The notes below the pieces were generated by a model. It was not told the origin of the DNA, searched no databases, and saw only the letters and a list, made by a program, of their open reading frames with translations. A stretch of 64,000 bases of DNA from Gongronella butleri (Eukaryota > Mucoromycota > Mucoromycetes > Mucorales > Cunninghamellaceae): positions 248,001-312,000 of the forward strand of contig JAIWZP010000019.1 in the NCBI GenBank assembly GCA_025201375.1, in the 5' to 3' direction. A program made the position numbers and the translations under genes. This document shows, piece by piece, positions 1-11,515 of this stretch; positions within the stretch are counted from its first letter, which is position 1, and each line of letters begins with the position of its first letter.

Positions 1-1288
1 ACCTTGATTGCCTTGATCTTAGTCTGAATGTCCACAATGTCTTGAATGATCTCAGGAAACACGGGGCTTCGATCTGGCAGTAGCTGGGCGTCTTCTTGCA
101 TTTGCTTGATCTTTTGCGCAATCTGATCGTCGTATTTGCCCATGGCCGTCGTCGTCGTGCGCACCGTCGTGCTGGCCACATTGGCAATTACATATGATCT
201 TTTCAAGGATGAAGAAAAAAGAAATAAAAAACATTAGTAAGTGAGTTGATGCCCTTTTTTTTCTTCTTCATACAGATGGGCTTCCTGGATGTCTGAGTTC
301 TCATAGAGCTTCAAGATGCGCTCAAAGGCTTGCCGTTCAAGATCTTGCAATCGCTGTTCCCATTGCGTGCCTTGCTCTTCTAGTTCAAGCGCGTTTTTGA
401 GGAGAATCTTTTGCTGCTGGCAGATTTCGTCCGCACACTTCCTAAACATGAGCTCGCTGCCTTCTTCGACGGCAAGCGCCGACGCGGACGGTGCAGCACG
501 TGTTGCCGGTGGTGGAGATGGAGATGGCATTAAGGTCGGCGGCGCGTTTTCCTTGTCTTCCATCGCGTTTTCGCCGAACTGTGGCGCATTTTCCTTGTCA
601 CTGTTGTTCTCGCGATCTTGGGGAGTCGTGGTGGCGGGCAACGGCGCGCCCATATCCATGGCCAGGCGCTCCAGGCGCTCCAATTCGTGGTCAAGCAGTG
701 ATTGAACGGATGTAAGGAATTGGTGCGAGTGCTGTTTGGTGAGCAGTTGTTGGATCTCCGTCTCGAAGTTGCGGTGAGCCTGGCGCTCGGTGGGCGTCAT
801 CGGATCCATCAACATGTCCATTTGCTTGGCCCACAGGCGTTCCATCTTATGGCACAACAGCGTGACAGGGTCCATCAGCTGCTCCGAAATGTCAAATCGC
901 CGTGAGCTGCCGCCTCCGATGGCCCCGGGCGTGCTTTCTTCGTCGTCCGCTGCGCCTGGACTGATACGCGTTGTCTCGAGAAGCAAGGACGGCGGTGCCG
1001 CGCGCACCGTGTCCAATAACTCGCAATAGCTGCGCACAGTCTCCTGGTGTCCCTGCCATTCGGCGTCTGCGGCTTTCAGCTGGCGCAGCGTGCCCTGCTC
1101 GGCCTCCAGATCTTGCTCAAGTTGTTGGAGAATAAGCTCTGGCGACAAGAAAAAGGTAAGAAAAAGGGCCTGGCTGCTTTTTGTTTTGTTTTTGTAGGCG
1201 GTAGTGTCTTACCTGCTTCCTTGATCTGGGCCGTGAGAGCCTTGTTCTTGCCACTGCTTTCGTTGTAGCGCGAGCGTCGATCGTTCAT
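1..1288 (-). CDS. coiled-coil protein, unrecognised; 3' end outside window
   Basis: Three exons are visible: 1213-1288, 274-1138 and 198 to beyond position 1. The start ATG at 1288 is the first in frame. The first intron runs gtaaga to cag. The second has donor gtatga and a textbook TACTAAT branch point before its AG. The reading frame stays open through both joins and off the window edge. The visible ~380 residues are rich in Glu, Gln and Leu heptad-like stretches around residues 15-60, 110-185 and 255-310, which suggests a long coiled coil interrupted by a Ser/Pro/Asn/Lys-rich linker containing two KENAP-like repeats. It begins MNDRRSRYNESSG. I do not recognise a family; a cytoskeletal, spindle or tether protein is possible, but this is only a guess from the coiled coil. 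A TATA-like TTTAAATA lies about 100 bp upstream. Confidence 0.7.
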
Positions 1289-1384
1289 AGCATGGAGCGT
1301 GAAAAAAAAAGAGGAAAGAATGGCACGAAAAAAAAAAGCCAGACCGCGCTTCCTCTTTTGATAGCCTTTCCGCCGCGCGCTCCA

Positions 1385-1392
1385 TATTTAAA
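1385..1392 (-). promoter_or_regulatory. TATA-like box of the coiled-coil gene
   Basis: TTTAAATA on the minus strand, about 97 bases upstream of the ATG at 1288. Position and composition fit a core promoter, but the region is AT-rich, so chance is possible. Confidence 0.3.
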
Positions 1393-1839
1393 AAGCCGCC
1401 AGCGCGTTCTAAATTCGTGATATCCAGTGCGTCTAGGGCAACGCTCATCTCGAGCGGCCACCATGGACTCGACTCTTTATCTCCAAATGCACTAAAAATG
1501 ATTTTTTTATATTTCCCGTGATCCATTTTTTTTTCCAAACAGGTTCATTGGGTAGAGTACATCGGCATCTATAATTTCTCTACTTTTCTGAAAGTTACAG
1601 GGCGCCTGGAATCATGGGCTAGCCTTGAAGAAACCGAGGTTTTGCCCATATTGCAATTTACTCGAGTTTCCGCTATATAATAGTCTCAAAATCAGACCAA
1701 CTGAGAAAATACCATTGCCTACTGCAATTTCTCTGTTAGCAGCGGGGCGCTACAAGCACACAATGCCCTGAAAATAATCCATGAACGTGAAAATGACCAT
1801 TTTCTGATGCGGATCCTGTTGCACCTAATGTTTATTGCA

Positions 1840-3440
1840 AATTTTGATTGCATCAAGTGCACAGGGATCGGGACAAGGTGTGATGCAAATTTCGCAGGCA
1901 GTTTTATGGTGAAAACGGAGTCAAATCACACTTTGTACAAAATCGCTTTCTGAGAATGGCATTTAAGCGGGGGGTTTAAGGAAACCTGCAATTTTTTTCC
2001 ATGACCGTGTGCGTAGGACTCATTGCACGTAGAATTGCTCAGTTTCGTCCCGAGAGCGTGTCGCATCAAAAAGCAATTGTTGAAAATGGTGGAATTTAGG
2101 AAAAATCGATTTTTTCTCAACAAATCCGTGATCCAATCATTTTGAAACTTTGTCAGCTGCACGAGGAGATCATGTCAGTAAATTTTGCTGCTTGCAGCAA
2201 GAGGCTACGATGCAGCAAGCAAGATTTATGCCAACAAGGCCGAAATAACATTGTCTCTTTGGATATATTGCGTATTTTGCACTAGTTGACCCATCCTAAA
2301 AGCAGATGCAGTCTATGGAACGCGTTGCTCGATGCAAACTTGGCTGATTTTAGCAGGAGAGCATGGCGCCGTGGTAAGATATTTATCCAGATCAAGTGAA
2401 ATAGTGATTAATTATGCATTTTACGCAATCTTTTTGTTATCCAAACAATGTAAAACAAGATGCAGTGAGAAGAACTTTTGTCCCGCACAATTTGCGTCTT
2501 CCAGGGAAGTGCCACAGTGTCTAGAACAAAAATTACATCAGAAATAAGCCTAATTTTTTTTTTAAAAAATTGCCTTGCTGTCGCTAAAATTGGCTCCCAG
2601 GCATTGCCGTACGCACCAAAATTGAAGACATTGTTGTGTATCGTGCAATGCTGCTCATGATTAAGTGGATAACTTTGAGTAAAAACAATTAAAACACCAA
2701 AATAATACGCGAAAATGCATTTTTCCTTGCGTAACTTTTTATCTAATCATTTATAGCACTTCACTGAAAGATAAATATTATGCTAGATAATGAGCCCCAA
2801 GAGTAATACTGAACGGGAATGTTTTAAATTGCGAGATGCTCGTGAAAGAGGCAAAATAAAAACTATTTTGCTTTCAAGTTGGGACAGATATCTTCCAATG
2901 CCTTGTAGAGCTTTGCTGCAGCTGGCAAAGTTGCAGCTGGCGACGCGTTCCATAGACTGAATCAGTTTATGAATAAATTGGTTTACGCAACAGAACGCAA
3001 AGCTCAAAAAACTGAAATTATTTGATTGTTACTTGATTATTTTTTTTTTTAGTGCATTTTAGCTTCTCGCGCCAGGTGATTAAGTTGATTTGCATGAGAG
3101 CCCCGAGAAACTGACAAAGTTTTAAGCGGATTAAATAAAGGAATGTTTAAAAAAACACGGATTTTCTTGAAAATCACGAAAACACGCAAATTCTCACCGA
3201 CGCGACTAGCTCCAGAGATGAAACTGAATACATTCATGCGCATTCGAGCTGACGCACACGCGTGCATCAAAATTTTGTAGGGATCCCAAAACGCCCCGCT
3301 TAAACGCCATTCTCAGAAATCCTTTTTTTACAAAGCGCAGTTTGAACGTCATTAAATGGTACAACATCATGAAATTTACACTAAAAGTGGTCCCCGTCCT
3401 TGCGCATCTAAGGCACCCTCAAGTATCCCTATGTACCTGA
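1840..3440. repeat. palindromic repeat family A, copy 1
   Basis: The left arm (about 1910-2260) and the right arm (about 3040-3345) are diverged inverted copies of each other. The core signature runs: a tcaaatca-like motif, ctttgtaaaa, a gaatgccatttaagcgggg-type core, then cgtgtgc, a cg-rich box, and a tttgaaactttgtcag-type motif. It is present on the plus strand near 1920-2150 and as its complement near 3110-3330. The inner part (2290-3030) carries a second recognisable block (catagactgaatcag, and its complement at the left) that is shared with 37190-37300. Boundaries are approximate because the arms fade into AT-rich flanks. No protein of a transposon type is encoded, so this looks non-autonomous. 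Confidence 0.7.
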
Positions 3441-4430
3441 TTTGTGATGTTCCGAGCCTGAAAATAGGGTTTTGCGCGTCACACGCGTGTTATCACGGCG
3501 CTGTGCGTGCAATTCCACTACGGTGGCATCACAAGTGATCGTATCCTGGTGCTGCGTCTAGTTGTTTAAATTTGAGATGGCTCGAAAGCCCAGAAAAATA
3601 GCAATTGATACGACAGTTTTGCATGCAAACTTACGCAAATGCAAAAAGAATGCCTATTTTGCGATTTGCGCGTCTACAGTATATCTGAAAAAGTACCCAG
3701 TCGAAGCTTGTCAAATACTTTTTTTGCTGATTCATGGGGCCGCGACATGTTAAAAAAAAAAAAAAAAACGCGGGATGCAAGCATTCATTTGTTCGCGTGG
3801 ATCACACTTTCCATGCAACCAATGGCGCGTGCAGATGGCATCATCAACGTGCCACCTATTGGCTTGCCCTGATCATTGTAGTACCAGAGGGTGCTTACCA
3901 GTGCCTTGTCAAAAGTCGTACAACAAACAAATCAGACGCGCCTCGATGTTTTTAAAAAAATGATTCGACATCAGTGTAAATGGCGAAAACAAAGGCGCGC
4001 GAGCCATGTGTCTTGTGATCCATTGCAAACGAGAAGGCGTTCAGGAGCATTGCGGGGCAAAAGATCTCCTTTTCGGCGTGCCTTCTTATTCAGGCAACGG
4101 TCGATCTTGCCATGCCTCCTTCCTTGCGCCGTTTTTCTCCATGCATCTCTTGGCAGGTCAGGTCCCAAACGCCGTGGACGATCTATTTTGTATTCAAATA
4201 AAATACAAAGCAACAGCGTTTGCGGTTATCAAGAGAAAGTGGAATGACGTGATTTTGCTTGAAATTGAAGCCACGCGCACCCATCTTTTTGGGACACAGA
4301 TGGTTTGAATATGGAAAATGACCCAATGTTGCAAGCGCTGAACTCTGGTAAGGCGTCATTGCACTGATCAACGCGAGACAAAGACGGTGGGACAAGAGAA
4401 AAGGCTGGAATTTCTGAAATAAAAAAAACC
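3441..4430. other. intergenic, no gene seen
   Basis: AT-rich sequence with several short open frames in all directions, none with recognisable protein character or consistent exon joins. A 16-base A-run lies near 3750. It separates repeat copy 1 from the promoter region of the sulfate permease. Confidence 0.5.
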
Positions 4431-4457
4431 AGGGCGCTCCTCGGTGGGGCGCGGTCG

Positions 4458-4499
4458 CGCCGTGCCGTGGATGCCCGCTGATCTGAGTGGGGCACGGCG
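4458..4499. other. GC-rich 9-bp perfect stem upstream of the permease gene
   Basis: CGCCGTGCC (4458-4466) pairs exactly with GGCACGGCG (4491-4499), leaving a 24-base loop. It sits in a short GC island (about 4430-4505) inside AT-rich DNA. It could be a regulatory site, a structured transcript or a chance hairpin. Confidence 0.35.
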
Positions 4500-4730
4500 A
4501 ACTGCATCATTCACGAGGTAGGCTTGCCAAATTTGGGCTCTTTTTTTTATTGCAAAGGGTGGTCTCCCCTTGATCTGGCTATTTTAAAAATGTGTATGAA
4601 ACATGTTAGGCGTAATGGTCATTGTCGATGGTGCAATCTGTGTCACCATTGATTTCATGCTTGGCCCTCCAAAAAAATGATCGTCGCCGCAATGCTAAAA
4701 GGTGACACAAGCCAAGTTTCCAAGCACAGG

Positions 4731-4737
4731 TATAAAT
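4731..4737 (+). promoter_or_regulatory. TATA box of the SulP gene
   Basis: TATAAAT, 135 bases upstream of the ATG at 4866, followed by a pyrimidine-rich leader with a T-run of about 25 bases near 4784-4808. Confidence 0.4.
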
Positions 4738-4865
4738 TTTTGAATCCATCTCCCGCTTTTCTTCCAAACTACCTTATTTTTTCTGTCTTTTTTTTTTTTT
4801 TTTTTTTTGCTCGCGCCCCCCCTTTTTTTTTGAATACCTTCCTCATATTTAACTTGTCGGCGCAA

Positions 4866-7680
4866 ATGAAACAAAAGGACATCATTGTCGACTATGAGCC
4901 AGAGCGCATCCGCGACAATTTACAGTGGTTTGGCGCCAATGCCCCACGTCTAACGCGCGAATATGTAGTCAGCTTGTTCCCCATTGCCACGTGGATCCAT
5001 CGTTACAATTTTGTCGTACGTTTCAGATGCAAAAAAAAAGACGTCCATCCACTCACGCTTTCTTTCGGATCTTGTTCTTTTGCTAGTGGCTCGCGCGCGA
5101 TTTGATTGCTGGCATCACCGTGGGCGTCGTCGTTGTGCCCCAGTCTATGGGCTATGCAAAGATTGCCAACTTGGAGCCGCAATATGGGCTCTAGTAAGCG
5201 CTCAATGCCTCAAAACATGGCATGGAACGCGTCTGCTGACCTTTTTTTCCCCACTTCTAGTACTGCTTTTATAGGTTTGATGGTTTATTGTCTGTTTGCC
5301 ACGTCCAAAGACATCTCCATTGGTCCCACTGGTAGGTCATTCATGGAAAAAATTAAAGGGTACGATCAATGTGTGCTTATTCTTTCAATTGGATGATCCA
5401 TGCAAATGCACTTAGCCGTCATGTCGCTTCTCCTTGGTCAGACGATCACGCACATCCAGGCCACGTCGCCCGATATCACGGGCCCCCAGATCGCAATCAC
5501 ACTGTCCTTGCTCACAGGCATCGTCACCATCTTTATTGGCCTGATCCGCCTTGGTATTCTCGTTGATTTCATCCCTGGTCCAGTCATTGCAGGCTTTATG
5601 ACGGGTATGCTCCTTAATTTTTGATTTATTTTGCGACGTGTCTCTTATTTTGTTGTTTTAGGTTCCGCCATCACCATCTCTATTAGCCAGGTAAGGGGCA
5701 ATTTCTCGTGCAAGGCGCGTTAGCATAAGCTGATACATTCTTTTCTCTTTTTTTTTTCATAGTGGCCCAAGCTCTTTGGCATTACCACTGTATACACCAA
5801 CGCGCCAACATATCTTGTTTTTGGCAATTTTTTCAAAGCGCTCCCTCAGACAACTGTGGATGTCGCTTTTGGCCTTGGATCGCTCGTGTGGTTGTACGGC
5901 GTGCGTTTTATTTGCGATTACCTGACGCGTCGCTATCCCAATCGCCGCAATCTCTTTTTCTACATCAGCATCAGTCGCAATGGCCTGTGTGTGATCTTTG
6001 GCACTCTCATTGCCTACCTGATCAGCATTGGCAAGGACACGCCGCCCATCCACGTGCTCAAGACGGTGCCTTCTGGCTTCCAGGCCATGGGGGTGCCGCA
6101 AATCAATGGAACGATCCTCAGTGCGGTTGCCCCTTCTTTGCCATCGGCCGTGCTTATCCTCATTCTTGAGCATGTCGCCATTGCCAAATCATTTGGCCGC
6201 ATCAATGACTATGCCATTAATCCCAATCAAGAGATTGTCGCCATTGGTTTCACCAACATCTGGTCCTCCTTTTTTGGGTATGTTTCGCTCCCACTTTTTT
6301 TGAATTTTTGTCAATAACCGTCTTTTTTTATATGTATTGTTTAGAGCATACCCATCCACTGGTTCCTTTTCTCGCACGGCCATCAAAGCGCGCTCTGGTG
6401 TCAAGACGCCCATTGCTGGCGTATTCTCGGCAATTGTTGTCTTGTTGGCACTGTATGCAATGACACCGGCATTTTACTACATTCCCGACGCGCTTCTTGG
6501 CGCGGTGGTGATTCATGCCGTGACGGACCTCGTTGCCGGCGTCGATTACATGTCGCGTCTCATCAGTGTCAGCTTGCTCGAATTCCTTGTCTTTGTCGTG
6601 GCCGTGATTGTGACTTTTTTCACATCGCTCGAATATGGCACGTATGCGTCCATTGGCCTGTCGATTTTGGTTCTTTTGGTGCGCCTTGCTCGTCCCAAAT
6701 TTTACACAATTGGACGCATTCCACTGACAAATGACCTGGTGGCCATGCTGGCGAGTACGAGCGGATTTGAGAAAAAGACGGCCGAGATTCAAGAGCAATT
6801 GCAGCTGCAGCAGCATCTTTACGTGCCAGACACCGACCCTGTGCTTGGCTACCTTGCGACGCCGCTCCCAGACGGGATTCTCATGGTGCGCGTTGACGAG
6901 TCGTGGACCTACCCCAATGCCAGCTATATTGCGGACCGCGTGCTTGCTTATTGCAAGAAACATACGCGTCGCGCGCAAATGACCATCAGCAACGAGGATC
7001 GCGCGTGGAATGACGATATTGATCCGTTCAAAGATGCGGCACGCGCGCAATTCCCATTGTTGCACGCGCTAATTTTTGATTTTGGCCGTGTCAGTCGCCT
7101 GGATTCAAGCGGATTGCAAGCCATCGACGACATTCAGTACACACTCAAGCGCTACAGCGGTCAACCTGTCGAATTCCACTTTGTCAGCATCCCGGACCCA
7201 TTGACTCGCACCACCCTGTTGATCGGCGGTTATGGCGACCAAGGCACCTATGACAATAGCGACGCCACTGAGCAACAGAGCGCGCCACACGTCAATGGCC
7301 ATGAATTCAGTGTTCCCTCGCCTACGCATCAGTCGTCTTACCATCATGCATACCACACAGAGACGCTGCAAGCCGCCGAAACGCGTCAAAATCAATACTC
7401 GGCTGCGTCGCGCCACACGACCGTGTCCATAGATCATGAAAAGCCACGCTACAGCACACATTCATCATATTATTCGCATGATCCGCTCAATCAAGGCGGC
7501 CATTCGCCCGTATCAATCTCGCCACGCCGCCTTTCACTGGCATCCACGCCCCCCGTGTCCCCCGCCATCCGCATGCCCAAAGACCGGTACAGGTTCTTCC
7601 ATTGGAGCGCAGACAATGCCGTTACAGCCGCGGTCGCCTCGCTGGAAAAAAAGAATCGCAATTATGACCCAGCTCTCTAG
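4866..7680 (+). CDS. SulP-family sulfate permease with STAS domain
   Basis: Seven exons (4866-5015, 5087-5193, 5261-5331, 5416-5604, 5662-5690, 5763-6277, 6345-7680) join in frame to 798 residues, close to fungal Sul1/Sul2 and SutB proteins. It is a plasma-membrane anion transporter that would take up sulfate with protons. The family signature DLIAGITVGVVVVPQSM lies near residue 54, the AAIGPT-like segment reads SIGPTAVMS near residue 105, and many hydrophobic helices follow to about residue 470. The cytoplasmic STAS domain spans about residues 530-650 and has the usual DSSG loop (SRLDSSGLQ). A 150-residue Ser/His-rich tail follows, longer than in yeast. The tiny 29-base exon 5 encodes only the SAITISISQ step of a helix. 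Other SulP substrates (molybdate, oxalate) cannot be excluded. Start choice: this ATG directly precedes the conserved N-terminal region, and the open frame upstream is a poly-T leader. Confidence 0.93.
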
Positions 7681-8029
7681 CGCACTCATCCATCTATGCC
7701 TTTTTTCATCCATTCTCGCACTCCATTCTTTGCATCCCCTCTCTTTTTTTGCATCTCTCCTACTGTAAAATATTAAACAAGCCCATTGGGCGTGCCCAAT
7801 GAATATCCATGCTTTATCAATACGTGAATTTCCTTGAAAAAAAGCTTGAGTCGTTTAAATTATTGGGCCAACTACAGTAGATGAACTCATCTAAAAATCG
7901 TTTCAATAAACAAGTGTCAAATGAGGCTTTCGTGATGCTTTCATCCGTTCACGTCTAACTTGACCAGTTTTTGGATTAATCTCATGCCAAATATCTTGGT
8001 TTCGTGAATTTCGACATTTCGATGCTTTG
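7681..8029. other. 3' flank of the SulP gene
   Basis: Pyrimidine-rich 3' UTR followed by AT-rich sequence. An attaaa near 7771 could serve as poly(A) signal. Nothing else is seen. Confidence 0.4.
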
Positions 8030-8310
8030 CCTGGTCATTTTGATCCGATTCGCACCAGGCTTACTATAGTGTGTTCAGGCGACGTTGTTGTTGATCCGCG
8101 TTGTGTAATAAAAACGGTGATCAATGGGATGTTTGTCGAGAATATCGCATTTTGGCCTGTTTTTGTGGATTTGTGGCCGCCCGTCCACAAATTTACAACA
8201 TGCACGTATGTTGGCTCTTGAAGGAAACAATCGCAAGCTTTCTGGTTCAGACGAGCCCGCCCGTGAAATATTGCGGGCATTGGATGGCGAACAATCACCA
8301 TTTTCAAAAT
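8030..8310 (-). repeat. half copy of palindromic family A (outer segment)
   Basis: Read on the minus strand this resembles the outer arm of the element at 15150-16095: both contain a ccaatgcccgc box, then a gctc-rich box and a run to a ttgtaaattt-type box. Only one arm is found, so this is a fragment. Identity is low but colinear over about 200 bases. Confidence 0.45.
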
Positions 8311-8689
8311 TGGCGATTTTCCAAGGGGTGCAGTCGAGGATTTGGAAACCTTTGGAATTTAGGTCGCTGGATCTCCACGCCATTCTCACACATGGTAAAC
8401 GCTTCACTTTCACCGATGGAAATGAATTAAAAAACAGGGGTCTATTGACTGTGTCTGGAGAAAACGCAAAATATCGCTTTTTTTCGTCTCAAGGTAAACT
8501 CGACGAAAAGTACTTGTAACTCGACAAATTTACATCATCAGAAAGAGCGTGGCTCGTTGCGTGCGTACGTAGCCGTTGGTGATCAATAAAAAAAAGAGAT
8601 TTTTTGGCATTTTTGACACGGCTTCAAAGTGATAGGCAATTTTCGACGCGTATTAAACCGCGTCAAATGTAGCATTATACGCGTTTGTC

Positions 8690-9130
8690 TCCTAGCAAGT
8701 CCATGCACCTGGAGCCGCTCTTGCTAACGGACGCCTCAGCGCGGCTCTAACAACGCGTTTTTTCATACGAAGTTCGCAGTTGAAATAAAATCTAAAATTG
8801 CTGATTGCTCGACAATGACCGAATGGATCATGCTCTTTTTTGGCATTTCTGTTGGTTTTGCCATACGACTGTTCCTGCGTGTAAGTTTGGCGCCATTCTG
8901 GAGACCTGATTTTCAAATATTTCTTTTGGGGGCTCGCCATGCCCAAATTTTCGTTTGTTCGTGACGCGCCCCCAATGGCTTGTGACAGTTAAAATTTGCG
9001 GCCAACTTTTTTTCTAGCACGACTTTTTCACGTCGGTGCGTGTTTCGGCGCTCGGCAGGACGGATTGGCGACAAAACAAACACAACTGCCCCTAAAAATT
9101 GAATTTGTGTAAAAACACTAGACAAGAACT
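8690..9130. repeat. dispersed repeat family B, copy 1
   Basis: Colinear with 52830-53230 and 59780-60060. Shared blocks in order: an attcg(c/t)gg-ttgaaa-like box, cattgctcg, a ttttggc or ttttgcc box, tggcgc-attct, a ctgattttcaaa box, tttcg-ttggg, gctcgtcatggc-like, and ttctagc with ttttttcacgt. The copy is degenerate and codes for nothing recognisable. Confidence 0.6.
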
Positions 9131-9524
9131 TGTCCAAGTGTTTCCCAATCGTAACATCTGACAATTAGCACAAAAATACAAGAAATTCAAGCAACAATAC
9201 AAAAGAGAACCGGAAGTTATAACGCCAACAAACGTGAATTGGCTTTTTTTTTTTTTTGACATTTTGATGCATTGTGCCATGTCGTTTGAGCACACGTTCA
9301 TCAAGTGTACTGCATGTGCTTTAGGCTGCATTCACAAACGATCCAATTCACACACCTCACTGCCCTCTTTTTTTTTTTTATATTATTATTATAAACTTTT
9401 TATTTATTTATTTTTTTTTTTTGCCAAATGGCGCCTGGTCACGCTCATTGTTTTTTCAGGATTGTGTCACTTTTTTTGTTGCAAATCTAATCATGATGGA
9501 ATTTTATTTGGTTCGATTAGATGG
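9131..9524. other. intergenic, T-rich, no gene seen
   Basis: Contains T-runs at about 9243-9258, 9370-9380 and 9411-9421. It is the 3' flank of the minus-strand gene ending at 9525. Confidence 0.4.
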
Positions 9525-10986
9525 CTACCTGTATCTGCTACTTCCTTCATGGCGACGAGATCTATCGTGGTGTCGATCATAGTCGCGTCTGCGGTCGTCG
9601 TGGTGGCGCGAGGATGAGCGGTGGCTGGAGCTGCTGTGGCGGTGGGAGGATGAGCGGCTGGAGGAGTGGCGGTGTCGGCGTCTATAATGGCGGTCGTCGT
9701 CGTCGTCATCGACTTTTTCGTCGTCGGTGGCATAGCGTGAGCGATGACCGTCTGAGCGGCGATCGCGACGCGTCGACGATGAGCGCGACCTGTGGCGCGA
9801 TGATTTCGTGGAAGGTGAGCGCGAGCGTGAGCGTTCACGTGCTGGGGAAGTGTGGCGGCTGCTTGCACTAGGTGTTTGGGCATCTTGCGGGATTGGCGAC
9901 CTGGAGCGGGACGGTGAGCGCGACCGAGAATCGCGATGCGAATGCGAAGAGGTGCGAGGGCGTGACGAGCGCGATTGATGGCTGGCGCCGTCGTCGTGGT
10001 CGTTTTCGTCATCGCGGGGGCGTTTGTGGTGATGTTGGGTATGTCGTCCCTGAGGGCGGCTGTTGGTGGTGGTGCCTGGGCGATAATGCAATGCCCCTCC
10101 ACCGGGCGGGGCGTAAAATGAGCTGCTGATGGCGGCCGCCATGGCCTGGCTGTTGGGGAAATGGCCGCCAGGGCCCTGCTGCGGCACTCCTTGGCTGGCA
10201 TCACGCCCAAACATCCAAGACATGTCCGGAAAGCCCATTGGCATCATCATGTTGGGCATCATCATGTTGCTATTGTTGCTGTTGCTCGTGTTGTGGCTCG
10301 TGGTATGACCACTGCTCACATTATTGCTGCTGTGGCTGCTCGGACGCGGGTTGCTTGGCCGACGGCGCGGTGGCGACGCGATAGGCACCTGGAAAAAAGA
10401 AAAAAAAAGTCAGTGGATGAGACGCGATGGGCTCTCTCTTTGTTGCGCATTTCCAAAGAACATACCGTTTCTTCAGCATTCGACCCAGTATCCTTTTTGT
10501 TCTCCTGCTCATAAACCTCGACGATGCGCTGCAATGTCTGGTTGGGAATCGTCTTGACGCGCGGCACGTGGCACAATGGGCAAGGCTCATCCGGCTTGGC
10601 CTTGGTTTCATTAATGCCTGACAAAAAAAAAAGAGAGAAAATCAATCAATCTGTCCAATTTGAACGCCATGGAGCTTATGCGCTACATACAAGATTCACA
10701 AACCGACACGCTGCAGCAGAGAGTGAGTTGCGCCTGGCGATTCAATTTCTTGCAGACAGGGCACGTTAATTCTTTGGGCGTGGAGCCATGCCTAAAATGA
10801 AGAATTGTGGATGAATTGAGGAATTGACATCGAGTTCAGGCTGTTTTTACCTTTGCTGCTGGTTGCGAGGGACGTGTTGACCCTTTGGGACGTTTGGGCA
10901 GTAATAAATCCAATGGCCTTTTGAGAAGAAAAATAAGGAGGTGAGCTCAATGGCAAGTCTTTTTTTTTTTTTTTTGGCTCCCTAAT

Positions 10987-11022
<36 letters not shown>

Positions 11023-11388
11023 TGGCTGGTTGCACTTGTGGCAAACGTAGCTGGGAGGGGGCGGCTGCGACTCGGGAGGCAGGGTGGTTGTTCGTGCCTG
11101 CGGCTGAGGTGAGCCTTGCTGTTGCCCACGACCCATGGTTGCCTGCTGCATCATCAGCTGCAGCTGCATAGGATTGAACATGCGCATAGCCATCATAGGA
11201 TCAAACATCGCCGCGTTGCCGCTGCCGCTGTTGTTGTGCCGGCTGTCGTTCGGTCGGCGTGGTCTAAAACGAAAAAAAAACCATTAAAGACGCCTTTTTC
11301 ATTCGTTTCCATGCCAATGCCTCTCCTATCCCTACCCGCTCGACGCTTGGATCTCGTTGCTGACGTCGCCGTCCGCTTGTTTACTCAT
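9525..11388 (-). CDS. RBBP6/Mpe1-like zinc knuckle and RING protein with RS tail, lacking DWNN domain
   Basis: Six exons (11336-11388, 11022-11263, 10851-10917, 10691-10791, 10466-10617, 9525-10388) give 492 residues. A CCHC zinc knuckle (CHKCNQPGHWIYYC, residues ~91-104) is followed at ~131-172 by a RING/U-box-type pair, CPVC...CESC...CPLC, ending LQRIVEVYEQ. That order is typical of RBBP6 (animals) and Mpe1 (yeast), ubiquitin-ligase-like subunits of the pre-mRNA 3'-end cleavage and polyadenylation factor. Residues 206-300 are Asn/Ser/Met/Pro-rich. Residues ~330-492 form an Arg/Ser-rich splicing-factor-like tail. Oddity: the N-terminal DWNN ubiquitin-like domain is absent. The gene starts MSKQADGDVS just 32 codons before the Met-rich linker, and the MAD2 gene ends only 127 bases upstream, so there is no room for it. 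Exon 2/3 are separated by an intron with a 31-base A-run next to its donor. Confidence 0.8.
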
Positions 11389-11515
11389 AAAGGCAAAAAG
11401 TCAAGAAGAAGAAAAAGGCAGTTTGAAAATCGGCGGGAACCAAAAATAAAAAAAAAGAGACAGAGAGAGAGAAAAAGAGCCATTTGCAGCTCCGATGCCT
11501 TTATTTGGGAACCAT

